DNA of 64,000 nt from Candidatus Peribacteraceae bacterium. GTDB lineage: Bacteria > Patescibacteriota > Gracilibacteria > Peribacterales > Peribacteraceae. Where the stretch lies: contig JAQVMW010000002.1 of NCBI GenBank assembly GCA_028703445.1, forward strand, positions 62,001 to 126,000. The letters run 5' to 3'. Made by a program: the position numbers and the translations under genes. The notes below the pieces were generated by a model. The model searched no databases. It was not told the origin of the DNA and saw only the letters and a list, made by a program, of their open reading frames with translations. Below, in pieces: positions 17,995 to 27,865 of the stretch (position 1 is its first letter; every line of letters begins with the position of its first letter).

Positions 17995-20900
17995 TCAATT
18001 CTTCTCTTTTGGCTTCCCGCTGAGCATTTCGACCTCCTTCGTGAGCTCCGAGAGCCACTTGGACTCATCTGCGCCCGCTTTCTTGATGAGTTCCGTAAAC
18101 GGCAGGTGCAGGTTATTGCCCGAGATCTTCCACTGCGGGTTTTCTTTGAGCAATTGCATGATCTCTTTGGCAGTCACGCGGCCGGCCAGCGTGAGGACGA
18201 CGAAATCCTCCCGCGCTTCGTGTTCCATTTTGATACGGATTACTCCTGCGTGACGACATACCAATTTAAGCTTGAGAATCGCAAAGAGGTTCTTGACCGG
18301 CTGCGGCGGCTCGCCGAATTCATCGCGCAGATCCTCTTCGAACTCTTTCAGTGTCGCCTCGTCTTCGCTGCCGGCAAGCTTCTGGTACACCGAAATGCGC
18401 TCCTGCTCGTCCGTGATGTAGAACGACGGCAACATCGCCGAAACGGGCAGCAGGATCTCGGCCGAGATCTCCTCCTCCACCTCGCCCTTCTCGCCCGCTT
18501 TCAGTTCCTCTACGGCCCCCTTGAGCATGCGCAGGTAATGGCTCACGCCCACGGTATTCATCGTGCCCGACTGGCTGGCGCCCAATATTTCGCCTGCCCC
18601 GCGGATCTCAAGATCGCGCATGGCCACCTGGAATCCGCTGCCGAGTTCGCAGGCCTCCACAATCGCCCTGAGACGCTTCTTCGCATCGTCCTGCAGCTTC
18701 TGACCGTGATAGAGGAAATACGCGTAGGCCTGCACGTGGCTGCGACCCACACGACCACGCAGTTGGTAGAGCTGGGCGAGACCGAAGTGTTCCGCCTCAT
18801 CAATGATGAGGGTATTCGCGCGCGGCAGGTCGATGCCGTTCTCGATGATCGTTGAACTGACGAGGATATCCGCCCTTCCCTCTTTGAACTCCAGCACGCG
18901 CGCTTCCAGATCGTCGGCCTTGAGCTGCCCGTGAGCGACGATGAACTTGGCCTCTGGAATCAGCATACGCAGCTTGTCGGCGAAGGCATCGATCGTCTCG
19001 ACGCGATTATGCAGGATAAAGGCCTGTCCTTTGCGCTTGAGTTCGAAAATGATCGCGTGGCGGATGAGGGAATCGGAATAGCGCCGGACCTCGGTAATGA
19101 TCGGCAGTCTGCCGGGGGGCGGCGTGGTGATCGTGGTGATATCTCTCAGTTTATGGAGCCCCAAGTTGAGCGTACGCGGGATGGGGGTGGCCGTGAGGGT
19201 GAGGATATCCACCGACGCGCGCATCTCTTTGAATTTCTCTTTTTGCTTCACGCCGAACCGCTGTTCCTCATCCACGATCACGAGTCCCAGATTGTGAAAT
19301 TTCACATCCTCCTGCAGCAACCGGTGCGTGCCGATGACAATATCCGCCTCGCCCTTCCTCAGTTTCTCCAGCGTCTCCTTCTGCTCCTTGGGCGTGCGGA
19401 ACCGGCTCATCATTTCAACGCGAACATTGAATGCCGTCATGCGCTCCCGGAAACTATGGTAGTGCTGGTCGGCAAGAATCGTGATCGGCGCGACGACGGC
19501 CACCTGCTTGCCGCTCTGCACGGCCTTGAAGGCGGCGCGCATGGCCACTTCGGTCTTGCCGAATCCCACGTCTCCGCAGATCAGGCGGTCCATGGGATGT
19601 CCGCTCTCCATGTCCTTTTTCAAGTCCTCAATCGCCTTGCGCTGGCCGGGAGTTTCTTCGTACGGGAACGACTCTTCGAACTTGCGCTGCACGTCGGTGT
19701 CTTCCCCGAAGCCGAATCCCTTGGCCTTGGCACGCTTGGCGTAGAGCAGCAGAAGCTCCTTGGCGATCAGCTCCGTCTCCTCCTTGGTCTTCTTCATCAC
19801 GCGTTTCCACTCATTGGTCCCAAGACGCGTGAGAATGGGCTCCTGGCCTTCTTCGTAGACGAATTTGCTGAGTTTGTCGGCCTGATCCACCGGCACGAAC
19901 AGCTTGTCCCCCTCCGCATAGGTCAATTCCAGATACTCGCGGTTGGTCCCGTCCACTTCCTTCTGCGTCATGCCTTCGAAATGCCCGATACCGTGTTCCA
20001 TGTGCACCACGTAATCGCCGGGGACGAGCGAGGTGATGAAATCGAGCGCGAGTTTCTGGATGCTGCGCTGCTTGCCCGCCTTTTTCAGTGAAAAAATCTC
20101 ACGATCCGTGAGGAGGGCGAATTTCAAATCCGGATTCTGGAGCGAGTGCGGCAGCAATTCATCCTCCTCGGCGGAAACGAGGGTGAGTGTGCCCGGGGAA
20201 CGTTCCTCCTCCGTGGTACAGGGAATATGCTCCTCCTTGCAGATGCTCTCCAATTCTTCCCGCCGCTTAGTCACGACGAAGATCGCCCACTTCTGGGTCA
20301 GCTTGTCGCGCACGTCATTGAGGAAATCGCCGAGCGTGTAGAACTTGAGCACGGAGAGGTAGCGCAGATGCGCATGATGCTCGTCGGTTTCGGGGAACGG
20401 CGTGAAGCGCAGAGCGGAGACCGTCAGCGGGAATTCCACGTCGTCCTGATCGTCGATGGCCAGAAGCGCCTTGGCGGGGAGTTGCCCGGAAAGAGGAATC
20501 ATCTGTTCGTAGAGCAATGGAAAAATCTTCATCTCTTTCCCACCATCCTCGGTCTTCGAAAGATCCACCGGGTCGACGGTCATGATCCTCTCAACCCGAT
20601 CCACATCAAAAGAAACACGATAGGGATGCGCGGATTGGATCGGGAAAATGTCGAACACGTCTCCGATGCGGCGATATTCGCCGGGCGAAAGGTACAGATC
20701 CTCCCCGTGCTGATAGCCGCGCTCGATCAGGTCTTCGACGAACTTCGTGAAGTGGATTTCCCGACCAACCGTGAGCGTGAGCGTGCGATCGAGGAGTTCG
20801 GCATAACGAGGGAATGTCTGATCCCACGTTTCGCGCGCGCAGAGGAAGACCCTCCTTCGCTCCTGCGGAGCTTCGGAAGGGCGAGCGCCGTTAGCCGATT

Positions 20901-21210
20901 CCTCCTCCTGCATAAACTGCAGAAAAACCTGCAGCGAGTCGGGCAAGACCTCTCCGTCCTCATTCTCAATGGAGTGCAAGATATGTGTTTCCTGCTCAAA
21001 AAACTGCAGCCAGTGTTGCAGGGCATCGGCTTCTTCTTCCCGCCCCGTGAGGAGCAATGTGCGCTGCGGATGCTGTTCCAGAAACAAGGAGAGGAGGAGA
21101 GCCTTTGCTGTTTCATTGCTGGCGCCGGACAGCACAAGGCGCCGCTCCTTTTTGAGCAGCTCGGTCAGTTCCCGGTGAGTGTCTCTCCCGAGGAGGAGAG
21201 AGGGTTTCAT
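17995..21210 (-). CDS. mfd: Transcription-repair coupling factor Mfd
   Basis: 1071 aa. Removes stalled RNA polymerase and recruits UvrA. The UvrB-like N-terminal module is followed by the RNA polymerase-interacting domain ([17 protein letters not shown], about residues 396-413) and the RecG-like translocase, with Walker [10 protein letters not shown] near 545 and DEEQRFGV near 645. A TRG-like motif and C-terminal D7 domain follow. The start at 21210 gives a sensible N-terminus. Residues ~110-120 ([11 protein letters not shown]) are encoded by a sequence that closely matches an intergenic palindromic repeat at 62066, suggesting a repeat inside the gene. Confidence 0.96.
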   Translation of the reverse strand: MKPSLLLGRDTHRELTELLKKERRLVLSGASNETAKALLLSLFLEQHPQRTLLLTGREEEADALQHWLQFFEQETHILHSIENEDGEVLPDSLQVFLQFMQEEESANGARPSEAPQERRRVFLCARETWDQTFPRYAELLDRTLTLTVGREIHFTKFVEDLIERGYQHGEDLYLSPGEYRRIGDVFDIFPIQSAHPYRVSFDVDRVERIMTVDPVDLSKTEDGGKEMKIFPLLYEQMIPLSGQLPAKALLAIDDQDDVEFPLTVSALRFTPFPETDEHHAHLRYLSVLKFYTLGDFLNDVRDKLTQKWAIFVVTKRREELESICKEEHIPCTTEEERSPGTLTLVSAEEDELLPHSLQNPDLKFALLTDREIFSLKKAGKQRSIQKLALDFITSLVPGDYVVHMEHGIGHFEGMTQKEVDGTNREYLELTYAEGDKLFVPVDQADKLSKFVYEEGQEPILTRLGTNEWKRVMKKTKEETELIAKELLLLYAKRAKAKGFGFGEDTDVQRKFEESFPYEETPGQRKAIEDLKKDMESGHPMDRLICGDVGFGKTEVAMRAAFKAVQSGKQVAVVAPITILADQHYHSFRERMTAFNVRVEMMSRFRTPKEQKETLEKLRKGEADIVIGTHRLLQEDVKFHNLGLVIVDEEQRFGVKQKEKFKEMRASVDILTLTATPIPRTLNLGLHKLRDITTITTPPPGRLPIITEVRRYSDSLIRHAIIFELKRKGQAFILHNRVETIDAFADKLRMLIPEAKFIVAHGQLKADDLEARVLEFKEGRADILVSSTIIENGIDLPRANTLIIDEAEHFGLAQLYQLRGRVGRSHVQAYAYFLYHGQKLQDDAKKRLRAIVEACELGSGFQVAMRDLEIRGAGEILGASQSGTMNTVGVSHYLRMLKGAVEELKAGEKGEVEEEISAEILLPVSAMLPSFYITDEQERISVYQKLAGSEDEATLKEFEEDLRDEFGEPPQPVKNLFAILKLKLVCRHAGVIRIKMEHEAREDFVVLTLAGRVTAKEIMQLLKENPQWKISGNNLHLPFTELIKKAGADESKWLSELTKEVEMLSGKPKEKN
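20851..20880 (-). repeat. Palindromic mini-repeat inside mfd
   Basis: 30 bp on the plus strand that agree at 26 of 30 positions with the intergenic hairpin at 62066-62095. It contains GCTCC/GGAGC arms around CTGC-type centres and stays in frame in mfd. Confidence 0.5.
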
Positions 21211-21285
21211 TGCAAATGAGTAAATATGTCAAACCAATGAATGGAGCCCCATGGCAACCGTAGTTTTCCCCGTGTTTCCAAATCT

Positions 21286-21316
21286 CCTCTCCTTTTGGGA
21301 GAGGGTAGGGTGAGGG
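21286..21316 (+). repeat. CT/AG-rich hairpin repeat
   Basis: CCTCTCC-TTTT-GGGAGAGG followed by GTAGGGTGAGGGG. This is a form of a widespread intergenic mini-repeat; related hairpins stand at 27866-27985. It lies in the 295-bp gap between mfd and the 144-aa orphan, where I see no gene. Confidence 0.6.
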
Positions 21317-21505
21317 GACGCTGGGGATGTTGAGAATAGAACATACTCGATACGAGAGCGGTGATGTGGAGCTTAAATTTCGACTCCCCTCACAAAAAAT
21401 GAGGAGAGAGAACTACGTGAGCAACCGCCTTCTTCTTCCAGGCGATGGTGTACTCAGTATAGAAGAAACTGGCGGAAAATCAAGGAGGACTGTTTAATGC
21501 GCTCA

Positions 21506-21940
21506 TTAGATAGTTTTCGCGCCAAATGGTTCCTGGCTCAGGCAGGAAAACAGCGCATGTCGTGCAGCTTTCGTCGTATGACACGAAGAACCAACCCATT
21601 CACTTCCCTGAGACGGGTGAAGCGCCACGCACACCGCCAGATCCAGAGTACCGCCTGCTTGTTTTTCCAGAGTAATGCATACCGGCCGGCGTTGATCATC
21701 AGCGACGAAAAAATGGACAGTGCCTCTGTTTTGGACTTCCTGCCGTAAAGCAGAAGCAGCGAGAAGCCCCTTGCGCACCACCTCTTCAAGATCATCAAAT
21801 TTCCTCCTATCCAAACAATGCCTTTCGACAAATTGCCGAACGAGACCTGCCATGTAAGGACGATCCAATGCCTGTCCTGGGCCTATTTCAGATACTGTCA
21901 TCAGACATTCAATGGTATACGAAATGCCATCCTCCTCCAA
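21506..21940 (-). CDS. Hypothetical protein
   Basis: 144 aa, not recognised. The N-terminal half is helical (MAGLVRQFVERHCLDRRKFDD), the rest has a beta-like segment (TVHFFVADDQRRPVCIT) and Cys/His residues near the C-terminus. No signal peptide. It is downstream of dnaN on the same strand, about 70 bp away, and could be read through from it. Confidence 0.6.
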   Translation of the reverse strand: MEEDGISYTIECLMTVSEIGPGQALDRPYMAGLVRQFVERHCLDRRKFDDLEEVVRKGLLAASALRQEVQNRGTVHFFVADDQRRPVCITLEKQAGGTLDLAVCVALHPSQGSEWVGSSCHTTKAARHALFSCLSQEPFGAKTI

Positions 21941-22011
21941 TCATTACTCTGATTTTCTGAAACCAGAAATCCCATACCCTCCGTCGAGCCTGCAACGGAA
22001 TTCGCATTCCA

Positions 22012-23196
22012 TTATTCTTCCTGCAACCGCAAAGGCATGATCAGGTGCAGGAAAAGGGGATTACTTGGGAACCGGAAAACGGCGGGATGCATGCTGTCCG
22101 TCAGCGTAAGCTCGACTTCGTTTTCGCCGTCGGCATGACTGAGGAAATCCAGAAGATAACTGGAGCTTAGGGCGATCTTGTTCGGCTCACCTTTGATCTG
22201 GGCCGGGAAGCTGGCCTCGTCGCGACCCGCCTGTGTCTGCGGCGTCTTCACGTACATGGTTTCCTTCGAAAAATCGAAGGTGAGGTTATTGTTGATCTCC
22301 TTCGCGAAGTAGTGCATGCGCTTCACGATCGGCAGGAGCTCGCGCACGGAAAGGCGCACCGTGGTCTTCTGCTCCTTGGGAATGATCTGCTTGTAATCGG
22401 GAAATCGCCCGTCGATGAGGCGCGAAAGCAGGCGCGTGGCGCCGATATGCAGTTCGATCTGTTGGCTGCTTAAGGCAACTTCCACCGGCATCAGCACCGG
22501 CTCCTGTTTTTCCTTTTTCTTATCCTTCTCTCCCTCCTTTTCCTTGCCGCCCTCCTGCTTTTCCGACTTGCGGGAACCCAGGATGGACTTCAATTCTTCC
22601 AAGACTTTAGTAGGCACAATGCAGGAAATATCGATAGTGGAGGCTTTGGTGGGAATTTTGTACTCCGACAAGCGGTAACTGTCGGTTGCCACGAAGGTGA
22701 GATGTCCTTTTTCTGCGTGAAGGTACACACCAGAGAGAACGGGGCGGAGCGAGGTTTTGGTGGAGGCGAACGTCACGTGGTGCAGCGCATTCAGGAGGGG
22801 AACCGCATCCAGTGAAAAAGTAATCTGCTTCTCAATGGGGGTAATGGTGGGGTACTCGCTGGCGGCCTCCCCGGCGATGAGCGTCTTGGCATGTTTCGAC
22901 GTGCATTTGAGCTGCGTCCCTTCGCTTGTCTCGAGAAGCACTTCCTGGTCGGAATTGTATTGGGCAAAATTTAAAATCGCTTTTGATGGAATAGTGATGG
23001 AGCCTTCATTTTCAATGGAAGCCTCGAAACTGGTGACGATACTCAATTCCAAATCCGTCGCACTCACTTTGCAACGTTTGCCTTCCGCCTCAAGAAGAAT
23101 GTTTCCTAAAATCGGGAGAGCCTGCTGCCCGCTGATGGCCCGGCTCACGAGAGTGAGAGCCTGGAGAAGATCTGAAGTTTTGCACAGGAGTTTCAT
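22012..23196 (-). CDS. dnaN: DNA polymerase III beta subunit (sliding clamp)
   Basis: 394 aa, slightly longer than the usual ~370. Three tandem clamp folds; the first is clear from LLQALTLVSRAISGQQALPI and ATDLELSI, and the C-terminus ends in the family-like LIMPLRLQEE, where bacteria normally have MP(M/V)R(L/I). The extra length comes from a Lys/Glu-rich insert at about residues 210-232 (KSEKQEGGKEKEGEKDKKK) in the middle domain. The upstream 380 bp contain DnaA boxes. No dnaA, recF or gyrB is adjacent, unlike the common dnaA-dnaN-recF order. Confidence 0.95.
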   Translation of the reverse strand: MKLLCKTSDLLQALTLVSRAISGQQALPILGNILLEAEGKRCKVSATDLELSIVTSFEASIENEGSITIPSKAILNFAQYNSDQEVLLETSEGTQLKCTSKHAKTLIAGEAASEYPTITPIEKQITFSLDAVPLLNALHHVTFASTKTSLRPVLSGVYLHAEKGHLTFVATDSYRLSEYKIPTKASTIDISCIVPTKVLEELKSILGSRKSEKQEGGKEKEGEKDKKKEKQEPVLMPVEVALSSQQIELHIGATRLLSRLIDGRFPDYKQIIPKEQKTTVRLSVRELLPIVKRMHYFAKEINNNLTFDFSKETMYVKTPQTQAGRDEASFPAQIKGEPNKIALSSSYLLDFLSHADGENEVELTLTDSMHPAVFRFPSNPLFLHLIMPLRLQEE

Positions 23197-23577
23197 AAAG
23201 TGGTTTCCAATAGTAAATAATTAAAAGAAAGTATTCTAATAATTCGTCATCATCATAGACTCTCTACTAAAGTTCATCCCCGTCATTGTAGTCTGTGGAA
23301 AGTGGGAGTAATAGTTTCATTTTCTTTTCTTAAATAAGCCATTTCTGATTCATGGGGTCTATTCCTAAGCTGTGGAGGAGGTGTGGATAACTTGTGGAGA
23401 AGTGGTGGGGAAGATGTGCAGGAAGCCAAACAATATCTTCTTGGCTTTATGGAGCCAAAATACCAAACTTTACGTGCAGAACACCCTCTCATTCCAGAGG
23501 AACCCATCCACAGGGCTTTCCACAGGTGTGTGGATAACTTTTTTGCACAAAAAACCCTCCATCCATCCTTTTTATCT
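23197..23577. other. Candidate replication origin (oriC)
   Basis: 381 bp between dnaN and a 188-aa orphan. It holds two perfect DnaA boxes TGTGGATAA at 23382-23390 and 23529-23537, plus near-boxes (CTGTGGAGG, CTTGTGGAGA, and ATCCACAGG/TTCCACAGG in inverse orientation near 23506-23526). An AT-rich stretch at 23208-23250 (AATAATTAAAAGAAAG...) and another near 23315-23345 could serve as the unwinding element. Position next to dnaN fits. A cumulative GC-skew plot of the whole genome would decide. Confidence 0.6.
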
Positions 23578-24144
23578 TTAAAGAAGCTCGAAATCGGCAG
23601 TGGAAAATCCCTGTTCTCTCCAGGAATGAATCACTTTCATTAAGAGAGGATTGAGTGCGTCGATTGCCCTGCCGCTCGCTCTGAAATCCAATAATTCAAC
23701 TGCTTTATGAAAATCCGTAAGTGCTTTGCCGATTGTCCCTGATACCGCAGCATCTTCCCCCTGATAGCACTGCATCAGTCTTGCACGGAGTTCTGCTCTG
23801 GTGCATTGAATGGCGGCTTCGCTGTATCCCTTCTTGCGCATTTGTTCGTGCCAGAATGCTTTCCATTGATTGTCGGTGGTGTAATGCCGAAGCAATGCCT
23901 GGGTGGTGTCTGCTCTCGTGTCGATCGGTTCGTCCTCTTGGTCGACATCAGCATATGCACGAGAGAAATCTCGCATGAGCTCGTCTTGAATGGTTTGTAC
24001 TGTGTCATTTTGGGAGGGTGTCCTATTGGAGTGAAGAAGAATATGGCGGGCAAGGTTCTTGCAGGCCTCGTAATCAGCCTCCGATAGTTCGGTTTCGGGC
24101 GGCATAAATGGAGGGCATTCTCGCTCTTTCGCGAGGGGATGCAA
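23578..24144 (-). CDS. Hypothetical protein
   Basis: 188 aa, not recognised. Helical and acidic, with an N-terminal ETELSEADYEACKNLARHIL and a C-terminal helix-rich half (DFHKAVELLDFRASGRAIDALN). No membrane segment. It lies between the candidate origin and the nucleotidyltransferase gene, 23 bp from the latter's stop, and is probably read with it. Confidence 0.65.
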   Translation of the reverse strand: MHPLAKERECPPFMPPETELSEADYEACKNLARHILLHSNRTPSQNDTVQTIQDELMRDFSRAYADVDQEDEPIDTRADTTQALLRHYTTDNQWKAFWHEQMRKKGYSEAAIQCTRAELRARLMQCYQGEDAAVSGTIGKALTDFHKAVELLDFRASGRAIDALNPLLMKVIHSWREQGFSTADFELL

Positions 24145-24167
24145 GAGTGTGATGCGGTTTTCTATCT

Positions 24168-25469
24168 TTAAATTCCCTTTTTAAACTCTTTCCGCGTTTC
24201 GGGAGACGGGACAGCGGATCTGTTCTCTCTGATGGTCATCTCCCCTCCTTTCATCGAGACGTAACTCTGTTCGGGGATATCTTTATCCACAAGAACGCCG
24301 CTCGAGACAAATGTTCCCTGCCCGATCTTGATGCCCGGGTTCAAGATGGAGCGGATACCGAGACGGCAACCATCCCCGATAATGCACCCGAACTTTGTGA
24401 GACCGGTCGGGACTTTCTCCTCCCCAATCATTGAAGAGATTTCCTGCTCATCCAATCGTAAATTGCCGGTCAGGCTCCCGCCGCCGAAGGAGACGTTAGA
24501 GCCGATCACGCTGTCGCCGATGTAGGTCATGTGCGTCCACACATGATTGCCCAGGATGGAGGCTTTGATTTCCGTCGAGTAGCCCACCACGCAATCCGGG
24601 CCGACGGAGCTGCCGCGCACGAGGGCGTTATTGGCCACGATGCTGCGCTTGCCGACGACGCAGGGGCCGACAATCGTTGCATGGGCGAGCACGCGCACGC
24701 CTTCCTCCAGAATCACGTTGCCGTCGATGACGGCGGTCGGATGCACCGTGGCGGTCGAATGGATGGATGGCTTTTGGATCTTCTTCAATTCGTGTTGCAG
24801 GAGCGCTATCAGGTGCCAGGGATACTTCACGGGGAGCCAGGGGCCTTCGTACGGAACGGCGCGGTAGATTTTCGTTTTGAAGAGAGCGGCGAGAGCCTGT
24901 TCGTATCCGTCGTCACGTGTCGGGTTGATTTTCTGGAGCTCGGTGAGGAGATCCGCTGGATTGTTGTGTACGTGGGCAACGATCGTGACGAGATCGCTCG
25001 GCTCTTTCCCCGCTCCGGGCTTTTCCACAATCGTCTCGATCCGTTCACCGACAAGCTTCAGGTAGCCACCGGGGAAGTATGTCGTCACGCGCTTGGCGAG
25101 CAGGGCACCATCAGTCCCCTTTTTCTGAGCCGCTTCCACAAGCGTCGTGTAGGCCTGCGGTTCCACGGTGTCGTTCCCGCCGACAATCATCACCGCTTCT
25201 TTTCCGATGGAAGGCAGTGCGCTCAAGAGCGCTCCGCGCATTCCGAGCGAGAGATCTTCCTGCTCGATCAGCTTCATGTCCGGACAGAGTGTTTTTGCCT
25301 GTTCAAGATTATGGTGCCCGCCGACTAATGTAATTTCGGATATTCCCGCGGCATGCAAATTCTCCACTTGAATTTCGAGCAGGGTTTTCCCGCAAATGGG
25401 AAAGAGAGATTTCTCGTGAAGCGGCCAGAAACGCTTGCTCTGGCCGGCGAGCAGCAGGAGAGCCTTCAT
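24168..25469 (-). CDS. Sugar nucleotidyltransferase with left-handed beta-helix (GlmU-like)
   Basis: 433 aa. The N-terminal ~225 residues are a nucleotidyltransferase: LLLAGQSKRFWPLHEKSLFPICGKTLLE resembles the GxGxRxxPLTxxxPKP loop, although the usual GTR and P-K are altered to GQSKRFWP and EKSLFPI. From ~240 to 400 hexapeptide repeats (VHPTAVIDGNVILEEGVRV, IGDSVIGSNV) form a left-handed beta-helix. The layout is that of GlmU or glucose-1-phosphate thymidylyltransferase-like proteins. The substrate cannot be named from sequence alone. It likely supplies activated sugars for the envelope, consistent with the flippase and the glycosylphosphotransferase elsewhere in the window. Confidence 0.82.
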   Translation of the reverse strand: MKALLLLAGQSKRFWPLHEKSLFPICGKTLLEIQVENLHAAGISEITLVGGHHNLEQAKTLCPDMKLIEQEDLSLGMRGALLSALPSIGKEAVMIVGGNDTVEPQAYTTLVEAAQKKGTDGALLAKRVTTYFPGGYLKLVGERIETIVEKPGAGKEPSDLVTIVAHVHNNPADLLTELQKINPTRDDGYEQALAALFKTKIYRAVPYEGPWLPVKYPWHLIALLQHELKKIQKPSIHSTATVHPTAVIDGNVILEEGVRVLAHATIVGPCVVGKRSIVANNALVRGSSVGPDCVVGYSTEIKASILGNHVWTHMTYIGDSVIGSNVSFGGGSLTGNLRLDEQEISSMIGEEKVPTGLTKFGCIIGDGCRLGIRSILNPGIKIGQGTFVSSGVLVDKDIPEQSYVSMKGGEMTIRENRSAVPSPETRKEFKKGI

Positions 25470-25528
25470 AAAAACAAGTGTACGCTCTAAGGGCTTGAAG
25501 GAGCGAGAAAAGGCTTACGACAGTTTGA

Positions 25529-25556
25529 TTGACGAGAAGAACAATAATGTTATTAT
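25529..25556 (+). promoter_or_regulatory. Promoter for the 168-aa orphan, probably leaderless
   Basis: TTGACG at 25529-25534, 16-bp spacer, TATTAT at 25551-25556, then 6 nt to the ATG at 25563. The -10 lies in an AT-rich near-palindrome (AATAATGTTATTAT). Confidence 0.65.
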
Positions 25557-25562
25557 GTCCAT

Positions 25563-26069
25563 ATGCGCAATAGGACCGAAGACGGAATGACAACACAGGA
25601 AGCCCTTACTGTTTCACAAAAACCGAACACCCGGCGAGAAAAGTTGCTGCGAGCATTACGAGTGCTGGTTGAGGACCAAGGAGAAAACAGGATTTGGCAG
25701 GAGACACACTTTCAGCAGGCTCCGAACGTGGGACCTGCGCTCACCGCGCTGAAGAATCGTCTCTTCGGTATGGGAGAGCAATGTGCGATGGCTGCCCGAA
25801 GCGTACTTGCGTCTCACCCGGCAACCCTTTCTCGCTATCCTGAACTCGTCCAGGAAATGAGCATTCACGGTGCTGGGGAGTCCAATGGATTTACAGGTAG
25901 ACCCTCTCGGCAGGAGATTCTCGATTGCATGGTGTGTGACGGGGGCAGTATGGATGGCTTCCATCCGGATTGGCGTGCCTGGGTGGAAGACAATGCCGAT
26001 CCTAAGGATGTGAAGGTAATGGAAGAGCAGCTAAGGAATAACGAAGAACTTTGGCTGCGTTTGCGGTGA
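25563..26069 (+). CDS. Hypothetical protein
   Basis: 168 aa, not recognised. Basic N-terminal third (KPNTRREKLLRALRVLVEDQ), then a helical part and an acidic C-terminus (DPKDVKVMEEQLRNNEELWL). An in-frame ATG 8 codons in is an alternative start, but the promoter position supports 25563. Divergent from the nucleotidyltransferase gene. Confidence 0.65.
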   Translation: MRNRTEDGMTTQEALTVSQKPNTRREKLLRALRVLVEDQGENRIWQETHFQQAPNVGPALTALKNRLFGMGEQCAMAARSVLASHPATLSRYPELVQEMSIHGAGESNGFTGRPSRQEILDCMVCDGGSMDGFHPDWRAWVEDNADPKDVKVMEEQLRNNEELWLRLR

Positions 26070-26171
26070 CATGGATGCGATCAGGGGCTTATAGAAGCCA
26101 GTTAGCTCAGGGAATAATTTAGGGCTTCGCCACTCGAATATTCCGTGGAATTCTGCTAGCCTCGCCCTCCT

Positions 26172-26897
26172 ATGCAACAACCATCTTCCGCATCACCGGA
26201 GTTTGCTATTTTCAAGCCCGAAGCTGCACGAGGGCATGCCGATCATCTTTTAAGCACCCTGCTCGCAACGATACGAACGGGGATTGAGCACTGTCTCCGT
26301 GCAGTTCCCGAGCCTGCTCATTACCTTACCAATCCGATCAGGGTGGGAGATCAGGTATTCCACATTCCCGCTTTTCCCAACATGGCAGCGCAGAAAGCGT
26401 TACAGGTATCTCTTGTTCAGTTGATCGGCGATAAGCCATTCAACGGTCTGCGGCGGTCGCAAGTTGATGATAGCGCCATTGCGCAGTTTCCCGAGCTTTT
26501 CGCGGCACTCTTCGCATGGGAATATCTCCATCCGGAAAGCGAATGGAAAGATGTCATTTGTCATGAGCCCACGCGGGGTACGTGCGGCGAGCAGTATCCG
26601 CAAGAGGTTTTCGCGGCATTTCAGGGGTTGCTTCATGGAAGTGAGGAGTCCGGCATCCGGTTTCAGAACGGTGAACGGCAGTTGTGTTTCAACCCCGCAT
26701 ACCAGGGGAGAGTGGCGAGAGTGGTTGCAGATTGTCTGGGTGTAGCAACATCGGAACTCTGCAATGGGCAGGAACCGGCTGCAGTCGCACAGATCCTTTT
26801 GAAGAAATTTCCCAATCTTCGAGGTCTTTCGCAACAATCCGAAGATGTGCTCGAGGCAATGGTGGCGGTTTTGCAGGGCAAAGAGAGCCCGGCGTAG
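26172..26897 (+). CDS. Hypothetical protein
   Basis: 241 aa, not recognised. Several helical segments and Cys residues (EHCLRA, VICHEPTRGTCGEQY, LCFNPAY, ADCLG). Segments such as FPELFAALFAWEYLHPES and FPNLRGLSQQSEDVLEAMV give it the same helical, Leu-rich style as the neighbouring orphan at 25563 and those at 8352 and 21506. It ends 16 bp before the stop of the convergent metallo-hydrolase. Confidence 0.7.
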   Translation: MQQPSSASPEFAIFKPEAARGHADHLLSTLLATIRTGIEHCLRAVPEPAHYLTNPIRVGDQVFHIPAFPNMAAQKALQVSLVQLIGDKPFNGLRRSQVDDSAIAQFPELFAALFAWEYLHPESEWKDVICHEPTRGTCGEQYPQEVFAAFQGLLHGSEESGIRFQNGERQLCFNPAYQGRVARVVADCLGVATSELCNGQEPAAVAQILLKKFPNLRGLSQQSEDVLEAMVAVLQGKESPA

Positions 26898-26913
26898 TCA
26901 TCGTGTTATTGTC

Positions 26914-27747
26914 TCAGAACGAGAGGTCGATCTCCCCTTCTTCCGTCGTGGTGCGTATCGGGATTCCGGCTGCAGAGAGCCGTTCCAAAGCTTCCGGATT
27001 CGGATGTCCGTAGTGGTTATCCTTCCCCACCGAGATCACGGCGAGGCGGGGATGAACGGCGGCGAGGAATGTATCCGAAGAACTGAAACGGCTTCCGTGG
27101 TGTCCGATCTTCAGCACCTGCGCCGAGACGTCGATGCCGGAAGCGAGTACTGCTTCCTCCCCTTTGATGCTCAGATCCCCCGCGAAGAGGACGGACCCCG
27201 TGCCGTACGAGGCACGCACGATGACGGAGGCGTCGTTATCCTCCATCGGAGGAACGGGATTGAGCGGCCAGAGAATGTCGAGCACGACGCCATCATGAAG
27301 GTCGATATCACGCGCGGGGTCCGCGGCGACGATCGGCACTCCTTGTTCCCGTGCGGTTGCTATGAGCGCCCTGTATGGCTCCTCATCGTTCTCAATCGCA
27401 GGGACGAGGAGCGCGCCCACTTCAAACCTCCGCAGTACTTCCGGGAATGCGGTGAAATGATCGGGATCGGGGTGCGAGAGAATGAGCAGGTCGATGGATT
27501 TTGCCGAGAGCGGCAGAGCTTTTCCGAGTGCTTCGAGCGTCGAGAGGTCAGGTCCTCCGTCGATGAGCACGGTTTTTCCCGACGGGCTGATAAGAAACGC
27601 ACTATCCCCCTGACCGACATCGAAGAACTTCACGATCAAATGTCCGTCAGGGACTTTCTGCAATTCACGAACGAGTACGAGTGATGCGGCGGCGAGGAGG
27701 ACGCAAAGGATGAAGAGCGGACGCCGAAAGCGAGAAGGCACATCCAT
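26914..27747 (-). CDS. ComEC/Rec2-type metallo-beta-lactamase-fold hydrolase
   Basis: About 277 aa from the ATG at 27747 (an upstream ATG at 27789 is possible). One N-terminal membrane helix (PLFILCVLLAAASLVLV) is followed by the hydrolase domain: FFDVGQGDSAFL, the metal motif SHPDPDHF (HxDxDH type), and KIGHHGSRFSSS. This is the soluble C-terminal part of ComEC without the channel domain. In ComEC the domain is thought to degrade the non-transported DNA strand. As a stand-alone membrane-anchored form it probably acts outside the cell membrane on nucleic acid or another phosphodiester. The type IV pilus locus in the window makes a DNA-uptake role possible but unproven. Confidence 0.85.
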   Translation of the reverse strand: MDVPSRFRRPLFILCVLLAAASLVLVRELQKVPDGHLIVKFFDVGQGDSAFLISPSGKTVLIDGGPDLSTLEALGKALPLSAKSIDLLILSHPDPDHFTAFPEVLRRFEVGALLVPAIENDEEPYRALIATAREQGVPIVAADPARDIDLHDGVVLDILWPLNPVPPMEDNDASVIVRASYGTGSVLFAGDLSIKGEEAVLASGIDVSAQVLKIGHHGSRFSSSDTFLAAVHPRLAVISVGKDNHYGHPNPEALERLSAAGIPIRTTTEEGEIDLSF

Positions 27748-27865
27748 AAGGCAGGCCACTGTACTCATTCCTGGTGAGGGGCGCCACATCTCTCTTGGCC
27801 TTATCTGCCGGAATTTCCTCCATCCCCATGGTCACTTCCATCCATGTTTTCTCCCCCACCCCTTG

